Assembly: GCA_963728825.1 (NCBI GenBank)
Contig: CAVSLA010000004.1
Location: 1,116,001 to 1,180,000, forward strand
DNA length: 64,000 nt
Direction of reading: 5' to 3'
Origin: CAVREM01 sp963728825
GTDB lineage: Bacteria > Acidobacteriota > Vicinamibacteria > Vicinamibacterales > CAVVIG01
The translations under genes were made by a program, and so were the position numbers. Under the pieces are notes generated by a model. The model had not been told where the DNA came from and ran no database searches. It worked only from the letters and a program-made list of their open reading frames with translations. This document shows, piece by piece, positions 9,064 to 18,634 of this stretch (its first letter is position 1; each line of letters opens with the position of its first letter).

Positions 9064-10490
9064 GACGCGCCGCGCTGACTGCGCTGGCCGTCAAGGAGAT
9101 GCGCGCGCTCTGGCCGGCGTGGGCGACCTGTCTCGCTGCCATGGCCGCGCCGGCCCTCGTCGACCGCCGCTTCGGTGGCCTCGGGATCCTGGCCTACGTC
9201 GTCGGGAGCGCGGTCATCGGCGGACAATCGATCGGGCAGGAGTACTCGGGCCGAACACTCGCCAGTCTGCTCACGCATCCCGTCCGCCGGACCGGCATAC
9301 TGCTAGTGAAGCTCGGCGTCCTTGCGGCGATGCTCGCGTCCCTGGCGGTTTTTGCGAATGCGTTCGTGTTCGGTCCGATCCGCGCGGCGGGTGCCGGTGG
9401 ACGCGGTCCGGAAATGACCGCTCTGCTGTGGGTCCCGCTGCTGTCGGGGCTGAGCCTCGCGCCGTGGTTGACGATGCTGTGCCGCAGCGCGCTTGGCGGC
9501 GCGGTGTTTTCGATAGTCCTGCCAGGCCTGGTGCAAATCGTTGTCGTTCTGACGGCTGTGGGAGCGAGTCCGGATGCCACCGTCGATGTGTACAGCCTCA
9601 CGAGTTTCTGGGCCGCGTGCCTGACGTCATGCGCGACCGGCGCGTTCATGACGTGGTGGACATTCACCCGTCTCGAACTGCTCGACGGCGCAAGTGCTCC
9701 TTTTTCGATGCCAGCGTGGCGATCGCAGCCTGGATTGGCGACCGGCTCTTCTGGACCGCCGCTCTGGGTGCTGGCAAAGAAGGAAATCCATCTGCAGCAG
9801 ATGGCGTTTATCGCCACCGGCGTTTATGGGTTGGGCTGTCTGGTCACGATCCTCGCAAGACCGCGGGTAGCCGACGACGCGATCAGCGCGATGTCGATCC
9901 TCTACGCCGCAGTCATTCCGCCGCTCGTCGGATCGGTTGCCAGTGCGGAGGAACGCCAACTGGGCACGCTCGATTGGCAGCTCCTGCTGCCAATCGCGTC
10001 CTGGCAGCAGTGGGCGGTCAAGGTGGCAGTGGCCGTGGTCATCGCTGTCGCGCTGTCGTTGGGACTGCCGGCGCTCGTTCTGGGAATCGACCTCGATCGA
10101 CAGCTGTTGATCAGCCTCGCGATCCCGGTGGTGGGACTGACCGTCATCAGTCTTTATGCGTCGACGCTGTGGTCCAGCGTCGTCTGGGCGTTCCTGACGA
10201 CGATCGCCGCCGCCGTACTCGCAGCGCCGACGGCCGGCGTGTTGTTCCGCCTCGCCATGTCCAATCCTCAGGTGAGTCTGCTGCCGGGAATCGGGCCTGC
10301 GGCCGATCTGCGGACGACGGTCATCGGACTTTCGCTCGCCGCCGGGTTTCTGACGGCGGTACTGAGGTGTGGACTGGTGAATCACCGCTCGGTTGAACGG
10401 AGCGCGTGGCTCGTGGGGCGCCAGGTCGCGGCGCTTGGCGGTAGCCTCGTCCTCGCGATCGCGACGTGGCTGGTGGTCAAACTCACCTAG
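9060..10490 (+). CDS. ABC-2 type transporter permease
   Basis: 476 residues with about twelve hydrophobic segments, for example around ILAYVVGSAVIGG, AMLASLAVFANAF and VAVVIAVALSLGLPALVLG. Two repeats of the motif pattern (EYSGRTLASLLTHPVRR near 60 and EERQLGTLDWQLLLP near 300) suggest an internally duplicated permease. It starts at GTG 9060, overlapping the ATPase stop. It forms the membrane part of the GntR-controlled transporter. The substrate cannot be inferred. Confidence 0.85.
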   Translation: MRRAALTALAVKEMRALWPAWATCLAAMAAPALVDRRFGGLGILAYVVGSAVIGGQSIGQEYSGRTLASLLTHPVRRTGILLVKLGVLAAMLASLAVFANAFVFGPIRAAGAGGRGPEMTALLWVPLLSGLSLAPWLTMLCRSALGGAVFSIVLPGLVQIVVVLTAVGASPDATVDVYSLTSFWAACLTSCATGAFMTWWTFTRLELLDGASAPFSMPAWRSQPGLATGSSGPPLWVLAKKEIHLQQMAFIATGVYGLGCLVTILARPRVADDAISAMSILYAAVIPPLVGSVASAEERQLGTLDWQLLLPIASWQQWAVKVAVAVVIAVALSLGLPALVLGIDLDRQLLISLAIPVVGLTVISLYASTLWSSVVWAFLTTIAAAVLAAPTAGVLFRLAMSNPQVSLLPGIGPAADLRTTVIGLSLAAGFLTAVLRCGLVNHRSVERSAWLVGRQVAALGGSLVLAIATWLVVKLT

Positions 10491-10509
10491 ACGGCACTAG
10501 GATCGGCGG

Positions 10510-11301
10510 GTGCCGCCGCTCATCGCACTCCTGACCGACTTCGGCTCCCGCGATCATTACGCAGCAGCGATGAAAGGCGTCGCGCTCGGCATTTGTCCCG
10601 ACGCGACGCTGGTCGACATCACCCATGAGATTCCCCCACAGGATGTCCTGGCTGCGGCGCTGGAGCTGGCGGCCTGCTATCGCTACTTCCCGTCAGGCAC
10701 GATTTTCCTGGTGGTCGTCGATCCCGGTGTCGGGTCGGCACGCCGCGGCATCGCGGTGGACGCCGGGAACTGGCGCTTCGTCGCGCCAGACAACGGCGTG
10801 CTGACCCTGGTGCTGGACGAGGAACCGGTCCGACGGGCCGTGGCGTTGACCGTCAGTCGCTACGCCAGGGCGACGATCAGCCGTACTTTCGAGGGCCGCG
10901 ATCGGTTTGCGCCTGCGGCCGCGTGGCTCGCCACCGGAATCGACCTCGCAGCTCTGGGTCAGCCCGCCGAGCAGCTGCGCCGTCTCGACATCGCCCGTCC
11001 GGTGATGTCCACTGAGGCGCTCGAAGGCGAGGTGCTGCGTGTCGATCGGTTCGGCAATCTGATCACCAACATCGATCGCCGCACCTTCGAGCGATTTGCG
11101 CCGGCCGCCAGCGTGACGATCCGGCTCGGCGATCGGTGTGTCTCGCGGGTCGCGTCGACCTACGGCGACGCCGGCATCGGCGAGCTCACGGCGCTCTTCG
11201 GCAGCTCCGACCATCTCGAGCTTGCCGTCAACGGCGGTAGCGCCGCCGAGATACTGGCCGCCGGCCGGGGCGCCAGGGTGCACGTCTCGCGCGGCGCGTG
11301 A
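10510..11301 (+). CDS. SAM hydroxide adenosyltransferase (DUF62 family)
   Basis: 263 residues from GTG 10510. The family splits S-adenosylmethionine into adenosine and methionine. Signature segments are LLTDFGSRDHY near the N-terminus, VVDPGVGS near residue 75, the APDNG turn near 97, FEGRDRFAPAAA near 125, and VDRFGNLITNI in the C-terminal domain. These match the two-domain trimeric fold related to fluorinase, with the hydrolase-type D-R-H features. Downstream, acyl-CoA dehydrogenase follows 46 bases later. Confidence 0.88.
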   Translation: MPPLIALLTDFGSRDHYAAAMKGVALGICPDATLVDITHEIPPQDVLAAALELAACYRYFPSGTIFLVVVDPGVGSARRGIAVDAGNWRFVAPDNGVLTLVLDEEPVRRAVALTVSRYARATISRTFEGRDRFAPAAAWLATGIDLAALGQPAEQLRRLDIARPVMSTEALEGEVLRVDRFGNLITNIDRRTFERFAPAASVTIRLGDRCVSRVASTYGDAGIGELTALFGSSDHLELAVNGGSAAEILAAGRGARVHVSRGA

Positions 11302-11347
11302 TACGATTTCCCGCTTCGTAGAGCCATCGCGGAAGACGCCGCATACC

Positions 11348-12574
11348 ATGATCAACTTCGACCTGACCGACGAACAACGTCTCCTCGAGCAGTCCGTCCG
11401 CGAATGGGGCGCCCGTGAGATTGCTCCCCACATCAAAGACGCCGACCGCCAGCACCGCTTCGATCGCGACCGGGTCCTGGGCGGAATGGCCAAAATGGGC
11501 CTGCTCGGGATCTCGGTGCCTCAGGAATACGGCGGCGCGGGCATGGACTACGTCTGTCTCGGCATCGCCAGCGAGGAGCTCGAGTACGTCGACACGTCTC
11601 TGCGCGTGATCATGTCGGTGCACGCCGGTCTGAACTGCCTGTCGCTGCTCACCTGGGGCACCGAGGACCAGAAGACTCGATACCTGGTTCCTCAGGCGCA
11701 GGGCCGCAAGATTGCCGGCTACGGTTTGACCGAACCGGGCGCCGGCAGTGATGCGCGCGCCATTCAGACCACTGCGATCAAGAAAGGCGACCGCTGGGTA
11801 CTGAACGGCGAGAAGTCGTGGATCTCGCTGGCCGACGTCGCTGACCACTTCCTGGTGATCGGGTGGACCGATCAGGAGAAGAAGAAGACGCGCGATCCGG
11901 CGGGCCTGACCGCGTTCATCGTCGAGCGTGGGTTCAAGGGCTTTTCAAGCGGTCCGATGAAGGAGAAGTGGGGCATCCTGGCCGGCAACACCGGCTGGTT
12001 CAAGATGGACGACGTGGAAGTGCCGGAGGAGAACATCCTCGGCCGTCCCGGCGAAGGATTCAAAATCGCGATGTTCGCGCTGGATCAGGGGCGCTTCACG
12101 GTGGCGGCCGGCGCCACCGGGTTGATTCGCGCCTGCCGCGACGCAAGCGTGAAATACGCGAAGGAGCGCCACACCTTCGGCGTCGAGATCGGCCAGCATC
12201 AGCTGGTGAAGGAAATGATCGCGCAGATGGAGTCCGACTACCAGGCGGCGCGACTGCTCTGGCTGCGCTCCGGCTGGCTGAAGAACGAAGGTAAGCGCAA
12301 TACCCGCGAGACCGGCCTGGCCAAGTGGTTCGCGACCGTCGCGTCGGAGCGTGCCGCCGGCGACGCCGTGCAGATTCACGGCGCCAACGGCTACTCCGAC
12401 GAGTACCCGGTCGGGCGCTTCTACCGCAACTGCAAGGGGGCGGTGATCTACGAGGGCACGCGCGAGATACACAAGATCATGCAGGCCGATTATCTGCTCG
12501 GCTACCGTGTCGACCGCCCCATCCGGTGCGAGTTGCCGGCGTATCGAAGCCAGAAGGAAGAAGTGAGAGGTTAG
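11348..12574 (+). CDS. Acyl-CoA dehydrogenase
   Basis: 408 residues. It oxidises an acyl-CoA to the 2,3-enoyl-CoA using FAD and passes electrons to ETF. Seen: the FAD-binding YGLTEPGAGSDA near residue 133, the WISLAD strand, RFTVAAGATGL, and YEGTREIHKI near residues 367-376, where the Glu is the usual catalytic base. The IMSVHAGLNCLSLL segment resembles glutaryl- and short-branched-chain enzymes, but the exact substrate is not clear. It is followed by glpX after 6 bases. Confidence 0.92.
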   Translation: MINFDLTDEQRLLEQSVREWGAREIAPHIKDADRQHRFDRDRVLGGMAKMGLLGISVPQEYGGAGMDYVCLGIASEELEYVDTSLRVIMSVHAGLNCLSLLTWGTEDQKTRYLVPQAQGRKIAGYGLTEPGAGSDARAIQTTAIKKGDRWVLNGEKSWISLADVADHFLVIGWTDQEKKKTRDPAGLTAFIVERGFKGFSSGPMKEKWGILAGNTGWFKMDDVEVPEENILGRPGEGFKIAMFALDQGRFTVAAGATGLIRACRDASVKYAKERHTFGVEIGQHQLVKEMIAQMESDYQAARLLWLRSGWLKNEGKRNTRETGLAKWFATVASERAAGDAVQIHGANGYSDEYPVGRFYRNCKGAVIYEGTREIHKIMQADYLLGYRVDRPIRCELPAYRSQKEEVRG

Positions 12575-12580
12575 CAGTCC

Positions 12581-13573
12581 ATGGACTCAGACCTGTCACT
12601 CGAATTTCTCAGGGTCGTCGAGCAGGCCGCCATCGCGTGCGCGCACACGATGGGGCAGGGCGATCGGCACGGCTCGGACCGCGCGGCGGTCGAGACGATG
12701 CGTCGGACGATGGACTCGGTGCCGATCGATGGAACGGTCGTCATCGGCGAAGGCGAGCGCGACCAGGCGCCGATGCTCTACATCGGCGAGAAAGTCGGGA
12801 TGGCGCACGCGCTGAAAGGACGTGCCGCCGTCGCGCTGCCACAGGTCGACATCGCCGTCGACCCGCTCGAAGGCACCAATCTGTGTGCCACTGGCGCGCC
12901 GAACGCGATCGCGGTGCTGGCCGCCTCGACCTCCGGCGGTCTGCTTCATGCGCCCGACCTGTACATGGAGAAGCTGGTGGTCGGTCCAAGCTCGAAGGAC
13001 CACGTCAGCCTCGACGCTCCGGTTCACGAAAACCTGAAAGCGATTGCGCGCTGCCTCGGTCGATCGGTGGAAGACCTGGTCATCACGGTGCTCGAACGGC
13101 CCCGGCACGAGAAGCTGATCAACGATATCCGCGCGACCGGTGCGCGTATCCGTCTGATTGGCGACGGCGACCTGTCGGCCGGCATCACCGCCGCGGTGGT
13201 TGGTTCCGGGGTCCATGCCGTCATGGGGACCGGCGGCGCTCCGGAAGGTGTGCTGACCGCGGCGGCGATGCGGTGCCTGAACGGCGAGATCTTCGCGCGG
13301 CTGGTCGTGACCAAGCCGGAACACGAGGCGCGCTGTCGCGCCATGGGAATCAGCGACTTCAAGAAGATCTACCGGGCCAAGGATCTCGCGCCGGGCGCGA
13401 AGGTCATCTTCGCCGCGACCGGCGTGACCGACGGCACGCTGATGCGTGGCGTGCGGTTCTTCGGCGACGGCACGCGGACCAGTTCGGTCATCATGATGAA
13501 CGACCCGCACCAGATCCGGTTCATCGACAGCATCCACGTCGCCACCGCGAAAGACGTCAAGATACGGTTCTGA
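12581..13573 (+). CDS. glpX: Class II fructose-1,6-bisphosphatase (GlpX)
   Basis: 330 residues. It hydrolyses fructose 1,6-bisphosphate in gluconeogenesis. Metal and substrate motifs are VVIGEGERDQAPML (about 50-63), VDPLEGTNLCATG (about 93-105), and GTGGAPEGVLTAAAMRCLNGE in the C-terminal half. Its stop codon overlaps the presumed CTG start of the MFS gene. Together with glgA in this window it indicates storage-sugar synthesis. Confidence 0.95.
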   Translation: MDSDLSLEFLRVVEQAAIACAHTMGQGDRHGSDRAAVETMRRTMDSVPIDGTVVIGEGERDQAPMLYIGEKVGMAHALKGRAAVALPQVDIAVDPLEGTNLCATGAPNAIAVLAASTSGGLLHAPDLYMEKLVVGPSSKDHVSLDAPVHENLKAIARCLGRSVEDLVITVLERPRHEKLINDIRATGARIRLIGDGDLSAGITAAVVGSGVHAVMGTGGAPEGVLTAAAMRCLNGEIFARLVVTKPEHEARCRAMGISDFKKIYRAKDLAPGAKVIFAATGVTDGTLMRGVRFFGDGTRTSSVIMMNDPHQIRFIDSIHVATAKDVKIRF

Positions 13574-14787
13574 GCCACTGGCGCCGCAACCTGTTCGCCG
13601 TCACGGCGGCATCGTTCATCGGCTTCACCGGCTTCACCCTGGTGATGCCGTTCCTGCCGTTTTTCATCCGCGAGCTCGGCGTGACCGACGTCGGCGAGAT
13701 CGCGCTGTGGACCGGTGCGATCCTCGGGGTGACCCCGGCGCTGACCGCGCTGCTCTCGCCGTTCTGGGGACGCCTGGCCGATCGCTACGGCCGGAAGATC
13801 ATGGTCCTCCGATCGCTGGCCAGCTGCGCCATCGTGATGGCGCTGATGGCGTTCGTCACCAGACCGTGGCACGTGTTCGGGCTGCGTGCGGCACTCGGCC
13901 TGTTCACCGGCTACGGCGGGCTGGCGCTGTCGATGGCGGCCGAATCGGCCCCCCGCGAGCGGATGGCCTCGGCGATCGGCACGGTGCAGACCGCCCAGCG
14001 GCTGGGCCCGGCGGTCGGTCCCGTGCTGGGCGGAATTCTGGCCGAGGCGGTCGGATTGCGGCGGGCGTTTCTGGTGACCGCCGGCTTCTACACCGCGGCG
14101 CTGGTTCTGGTGGCAGCCGCCTACACGGAGGAACGATCCCGGCTGGTGACGCGCGAGGGCCAGCCGCCTACAGATCGCGTCAGCTTCCGATCGATCCTGG
14201 CCTTCGAGAACTTCCTGCTGCTGACCGGCGTCGTGTTCGGCATTCAGTTCGTCGATCGCAGCGTCGGGCCGATCCTGCCGCTCTACATCGAGCAGATGGG
14301 TGTCAATCCGGGGCGGGTCTCGATCGCCGCGGGGGGCCTCTTTTCGGTTGCGGCGTTGACGGCGTCGCTCGGTCATCACTTCTGTGTCCGGCTGTTGCAA
14401 CGCTTTTCGGCGCGAGTCGTGATCAGCGGCGCGGCCGGGGTCGCCGCTGGTGGAGCCGCGATGCTGGCGATCGGCCTCGACCTCTGGCTGATGGCGGTCG
14501 CGACGGCGATGTTCGGCATCGGCATCGGCACGGCCAGCACCGCCGCCTATACCGCAGCCGGCTCGGTGATTCCGGCCGGCGCCCATGGCGCCGGCTTTGG
14601 CGTGTTGTCGAGCGCCTCATTGACTGGTCTCGCGGTCAGTCCGGTTGTGGCAGGATCGCTTGGCGCGACGACGCTGCGGGGCGTCTTCGTGCTGGACGTG
14701 ATCGTTCTGGGCATTCTGGCCGCAGCGGTCAGGCGGGTGATGGTGGAACGGGCTCCGGTGACGGCGCCGGCGATCGAAGACGCGTAA
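13570..14787 (+). CDS. MFS transporter
   Basis: About 405 residues with twelve predicted helices and the A-loop signature GRLADRYGRKIMVL after helix 2. Helix 5 has RLGPAVGPVLGG, as in drug:H+ antiporters (DHA1-like). No ATG, GTG or TTG lies near the expected N-terminus. The best candidate is CTG 13570, which overlaps the glpX stop as CTGA, the same geometry as the ATGA and GTGA junctions elsewhere here. The substrate is not known. Confidence 0.85.
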   Translation: MSHWRRNLFAVTAASFIGFTGFTLVMPFLPFFIRELGVTDVGEIALWTGAILGVTPALTALLSPFWGRLADRYGRKIMVLRSLASCAIVMALMAFVTRPWHVFGLRAALGLFTGYGGLALSMAAESAPRERMASAIGTVQTAQRLGPAVGPVLGGILAEAVGLRRAFLVTAGFYTAALVLVAAAYTEERSRLVTREGQPPTDRVSFRSILAFENFLLLTGVVFGIQFVDRSVGPILPLYIEQMGVNPGRVSIAAGGLFSVAALTASLGHHFCVRLLQRFSARVVISGAAGVAAGGAAMLAIGLDLWLMAVATAMFGIGIGTASTAAYTAAGSVIPAGAHGAGFGVLSSASLTGLAVSPVVAGSLGATTLRGVFVLDVIVLGILAAAVRRVMVERAPVTAPAIEDA

Positions 14788-14788
14788 A

Positions 14789-15421
14789 TTGATCAGACTA
14801 GCGACCAGTACTCTCGACCCGGACGCGAACGCGATCGCCGCGGCGGCCCAGGCGATCCGCGCAGGGCGAATCGTGGCGATGCCAACCGATACGCTGTACG
14901 GGTTGGCCGCCGATCCGTTCAGTCCCGAAGCGGTCGCCGGCCTGCATCGTCTCAAGGGCCGGCGCGTCTCTCAGGCGGTCCCGCTCGTGGCCGCCGACCT
15001 CGAGCAGATCGCGGCGACACTCGGCGTCCTGCCGATCCTGGCCCGGCTGCTCGCCGTCCGCTTCTGGCCGGGACCACTGACGCTGCTGATGGCCGCCCCC
15101 GAACGACTGCCGTCTGACGTGACCGGTGGAACGGGCCGGGTCGGCGTTCGAGTGCCAGACCATCCGGTGACGCGAGCGCTGTGCGCAGCGTGCGGGATTC
15201 CGCTGACCGCGACCAGCGCCAACAAGAGCGGCCAGCCCGCGACGAATGAACCGGACGCGGTCGCCGCATCGCTCGGCGCCGGGATCGAGATCCTGCTCGA
15301 CGCCGGCGTGACCACCGGCGGGCCGCCGTCGACCATCGTCGACGTCACCGATGCGGTGCCGCGCGTCATCCGGCAGGGCGCCATTCCCTGGGAGAATATC
15401 CAGGCATGCCTCGGGCTGTAG
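14789..15421 (+). CDS. tsaC: L-threonylcarbamoyladenylate synthase (TsaC/Sua5/YrdC family)
   Basis: 210 residues from TTG 14789, one base after the MFS stop. It makes threonylcarbamoyl-AMP for the t6A37 modification of ANN-decoding tRNAs. Seen: IVAMPTDTLYGLAADP (substrate pocket), HRLKGRRVSQAVPLV (the K-x-R binding segment), GRVGVRVPDHP, and LTATSANKSGQPA. It is the TsaC length, without the C-terminal Sua5 domain. The end overlaps the proposed hflX start. Confidence 0.92.
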   Translation: MIRLATSTLDPDANAIAAAAQAIRAGRIVAMPTDTLYGLAADPFSPEAVAGLHRLKGRRVSQAVPLVAADLEQIAATLGVLPILARLLAVRFWPGPLTLLMAAPERLPSDVTGGTGRVGVRVPDHPVTRALCAACGIPLTATSANKSGQPATNEPDAVAASLGAGIEILLDAGVTTGGPPSTIVDVTDAVPRVIRQGAIPWENIQACLGL

Positions 15422-16718
15422 CGCGACCCACCCGGCCCGGACCGGAACGGGGCGCGAGCGCGCCGCGCTGGTCGGTCTGATTACGGGACGGGCGCGGCGG
15501 CTGGACGCGGAGCGTTCGCTCGACGAGCTCGCTGGCCTGGCGCAAGCCGCCGGCGCACAGGTCGTAGTGCGGATGCTGCAGGAACGGCCCAAACCGGATC
15601 CCTCGACGTTTCTCGGCGCAGGAAAGATCGAGACGCTCGCCGCGTCGTGCGCCGAGACCGACGTCGACCTCGTCGTGTTCGACAACGAGCTGACACCGGC
15701 CCAGCTGCGGCAGATCGAGGAAGCCGTCGGCCGCAAGATCATCGACCGCACGCAACTGATCCTCGACATTTTCGCGCGCCGCGCCCGGACCCGCGAAGGC
15801 AAGCTCCAGGTCGAGCTCGCCCAGCTGAAATATCTCCTCCCCAGACTGGTCGGCGCCGGGGCCGCGCTGTCACGGTTGGGCGGTGGGATCGGAACCCGCG
15901 GACCCGGTGAAACGAAGCTCGAAACCGACCGACGGAGAATCCGGACACGCATCCATGCCGTGAGCGGCGAGATCGACCGCGTGCGCCAGCGTCGCGCGCA
16001 GCTGCGTGAACGTCGTCAGAAGGCCTCGGTGCCGACCGTGGCGCTGGTCGGCTACACCAACGCCGGCAAGACGACGCTGTTCAACGTGCTGACGGGTGCG
16101 GGCGCGGAAGCGTCGGATGCGCTCTTCGTGACACTGGATCCGCTGGTCCGCCAGGTGCGTCTGCCGGACAACCGCGAGCTGCTGGTGTCGGACACGGTCG
16201 GATTCATCGATCGGTTGCCGCATGCGCTGGTGGCGGCCTTTCGCGCGACGCTCGAGGAGGTGGCTGAAGCCGATCTGGTGCTTCACGTCATCGACGCCGC
16301 GGCGCCGGATCGCGATCGGCGCATCGCCGCTGTGGCTGAGGTGCTCGAGGAGGTCGGCGCCACGGATGTGCCGCTGCTCGACGTCTACAATAAATCCGAC
16401 CGGTTGACGCCTGAAGAACGGCGGCGGCTTCATGACGCCGAGCCCGAAGGGCTGAGGATTTCGGCCTTGACGCGGGAAGGAGTTGATGAGCTCATCGAGA
16501 CGATCGCATCCCGTCTGGCGCTCGACGTTCGGCGAATGACGATCGAATTGGATCCGGATGATCCCGAGGATCGGGAACGCATCGCCCGAATCTACCGGCA
16601 CGCCCGCGTCCTCGTTCATGAGGCGCGCGACGGCCGCGTTTCGATCGTGGCCGACGTGCCCAGACGTTTTCAGGCGACGTTATCAGGCCATCCAGATTTG
16701 TCCGGACCTATAGAATAG
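15351..16718 (+). CDS. hflX: GTPase HflX
   Basis: Up to 455 residues; a ribosome-associated GTPase that splits stalled 70S ribosomes under stress. The N-terminal HflX domain has DPSTFLGAGK and VVFDNELTPAQLR, then the glycine-rich GGGIGTRGPGETKLE. The G domain has G1 GYTNAGKTT, G3 DTVGFI and G4 NKSD. The start is uncertain: ATG 15351 is the only in-frame canonical start and overlaps tsaC by 71 bases; the true N-terminus may be nearer RERAALVG at about 15,455. Confidence 0.92.
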   Translation: MRCRASSGRAPFPGRISRHASGCSATHPARTGTGRERAALVGLITGRARRLDAERSLDELAGLAQAAGAQVVVRMLQERPKPDPSTFLGAGKIETLAASCAETDVDLVVFDNELTPAQLRQIEEAVGRKIIDRTQLILDIFARRARTREGKLQVELAQLKYLLPRLVGAGAALSRLGGGIGTRGPGETKLETDRRRIRTRIHAVSGEIDRVRQRRAQLRERRQKASVPTVALVGYTNAGKTTLFNVLTGAGAEASDALFVTLDPLVRQVRLPDNRELLVSDTVGFIDRLPHALVAAFRATLEEVAEADLVLHVIDAAAPDRDRRIAAVAEVLEEVGATDVPLLDVYNKSDRLTPEERRRLHDAEPEGLRISALTREGVDELIETIASRLALDVRRMTIELDPDDPEDRERIARIYRHARVLVHEARDGRVSIVADVPRRFQATLSGHPDLSGPIE

Positions 16719-16722
16719 GACC

Positions 16723-18080
16723 GTGCGCCGCATCGCTCCGCTCCTCGTGATCGTCGCATTGGTGGGCAGCGCGGCCTGCGCGACGAAGGTGGTGACGCCA
16801 CCGATCGTCACGGCGCCACGCTTTCCGCAGTTCATCGCCCCGGACGTCCCGGCCGAGCTGGCGTCGACCCTGCAGGCATGGAGCCACGACCGCGCCTGGC
16901 GATTCCTGCAGGCTGGCGACTTCCGCAACGCCGATCAGGAGTTCGCGCTGGCGCTGCGGTCTCCCGACTTTTACCCGTCGTGGGCCGGACGGGGTTACCT
17001 GCAGCTGGCGCGCGAGGATCCTCGAGCGGCCCTCGAACATTTCGAGCGTGCCTTGGCGATTCGCGGCGATTACGTCCCGGCGCTGGTCGGGCAGGGCGAG
17101 GCGTTGCTGGCGATGGAGCGCGGCAGCGACGCGATTGCCGCGTTCGAGCGAGCGCTTGCCGCGAGCCCTGCGTTGAACGACGTCCGGCGTCGGGTCGAAG
17201 TCCTCCGTTTTCAGTCGCTGGAGCGCGACCTCGCATCCGCGCGACAGGCGGCCCAGGCGGGCCGCGCCGAGGAAGCGATTCGCCTGTATCGCCAGGCGAT
17301 CAATGCGTCACCCGACAGTCCGTTTCTGTACCGCGAGATCGGGCTGGTCGAGGTCGCACGGGGCGACAGTGAGGCGGCGCTCGAACACCTGCGCCGCGCC
17401 GCCGAGCTCGATCCGTCGGACGCCGCCTCGTTGGGCCAGATCGGGCGGCTGCTCGAGGACCGCGGCGAGCTCGACGCCGCACTGAGCGTCTATGACGAAG
17501 CGCTCTTGCGTGAATGGAGCGCCGAGCTCTCCGCCCGGCGCGACGCGGTCAACGAGCGGATCGAGCTGGCCAAGCTGCCGGACGAGTTCCGCGCGATTCC
17601 CGAAGCGCCGCAAATCACGCGAGGCGATCTGGCCGCGTTGATCGGCGTGCGACTCGGCGCGATTCTCGGGCGGTCACGCGAAGGCGTGGTCGTCACCGAT
17701 GCGCGGAGCCATTGGGCGGCGCCCTGGATCATGACGATCGTGACGGCCGGCGCGATGCAGGCGTTCGACAATCACACCTTTCAGCCACGCCAGACCGTGG
17801 AACGCGCCGAGCTGGCCGAAACCGTGGCGCGGCTGCTCGCCGAGATCGCCCCGCAGGACAGGATTCGGGAATGGCGCACGGTGCCAGTGCGGTTCCCCGA
17901 CGTCCCGACCGGCCATCAGGCGTATCAGGCCGCGTCGGTCGCGATCGCCTCGGGCGTGCTGGAGCGCGGCGACGCTGACAGCTTCCAGCCGTCCCGCCGC
18001 GTGACCGGTGCGGAAGCCGCGCAGGCCATCGAGCGGCTTCGCGCCATGACGTCGCTCGGCGCCGGTTCGACCAATCCGCG

Positions 18081-18084
<4 letters not shown>
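16723..18084 (+). CDS. TPR lipoprotein with S-layer homology domain
   Basis: 453 residues from GTG 16723. A hydrophobic N-terminus ends at GSAAC, a plausible lipobox with Cys near residue 20. Residues about 45-270 are tetratricopeptide repeats (DFRNADQEFALALRS, DPRAALEHFERALAI, DSEAALEHLRRAAEL). The C-terminal part (about 285-440) has two SLH-like modules: RGDLAALIGVRLG with FDNHTFQPRQTVERAELAE, then FPDVPTGHQAYQAASVAIASGVL. It probably sits in the envelope as a scaffold or wall-binding factor. It overlaps the next gene by ATGA. Confidence 0.85.
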
Positions 18085-18632
<548 letters not shown>

Positions 18633-18634
18633 CG

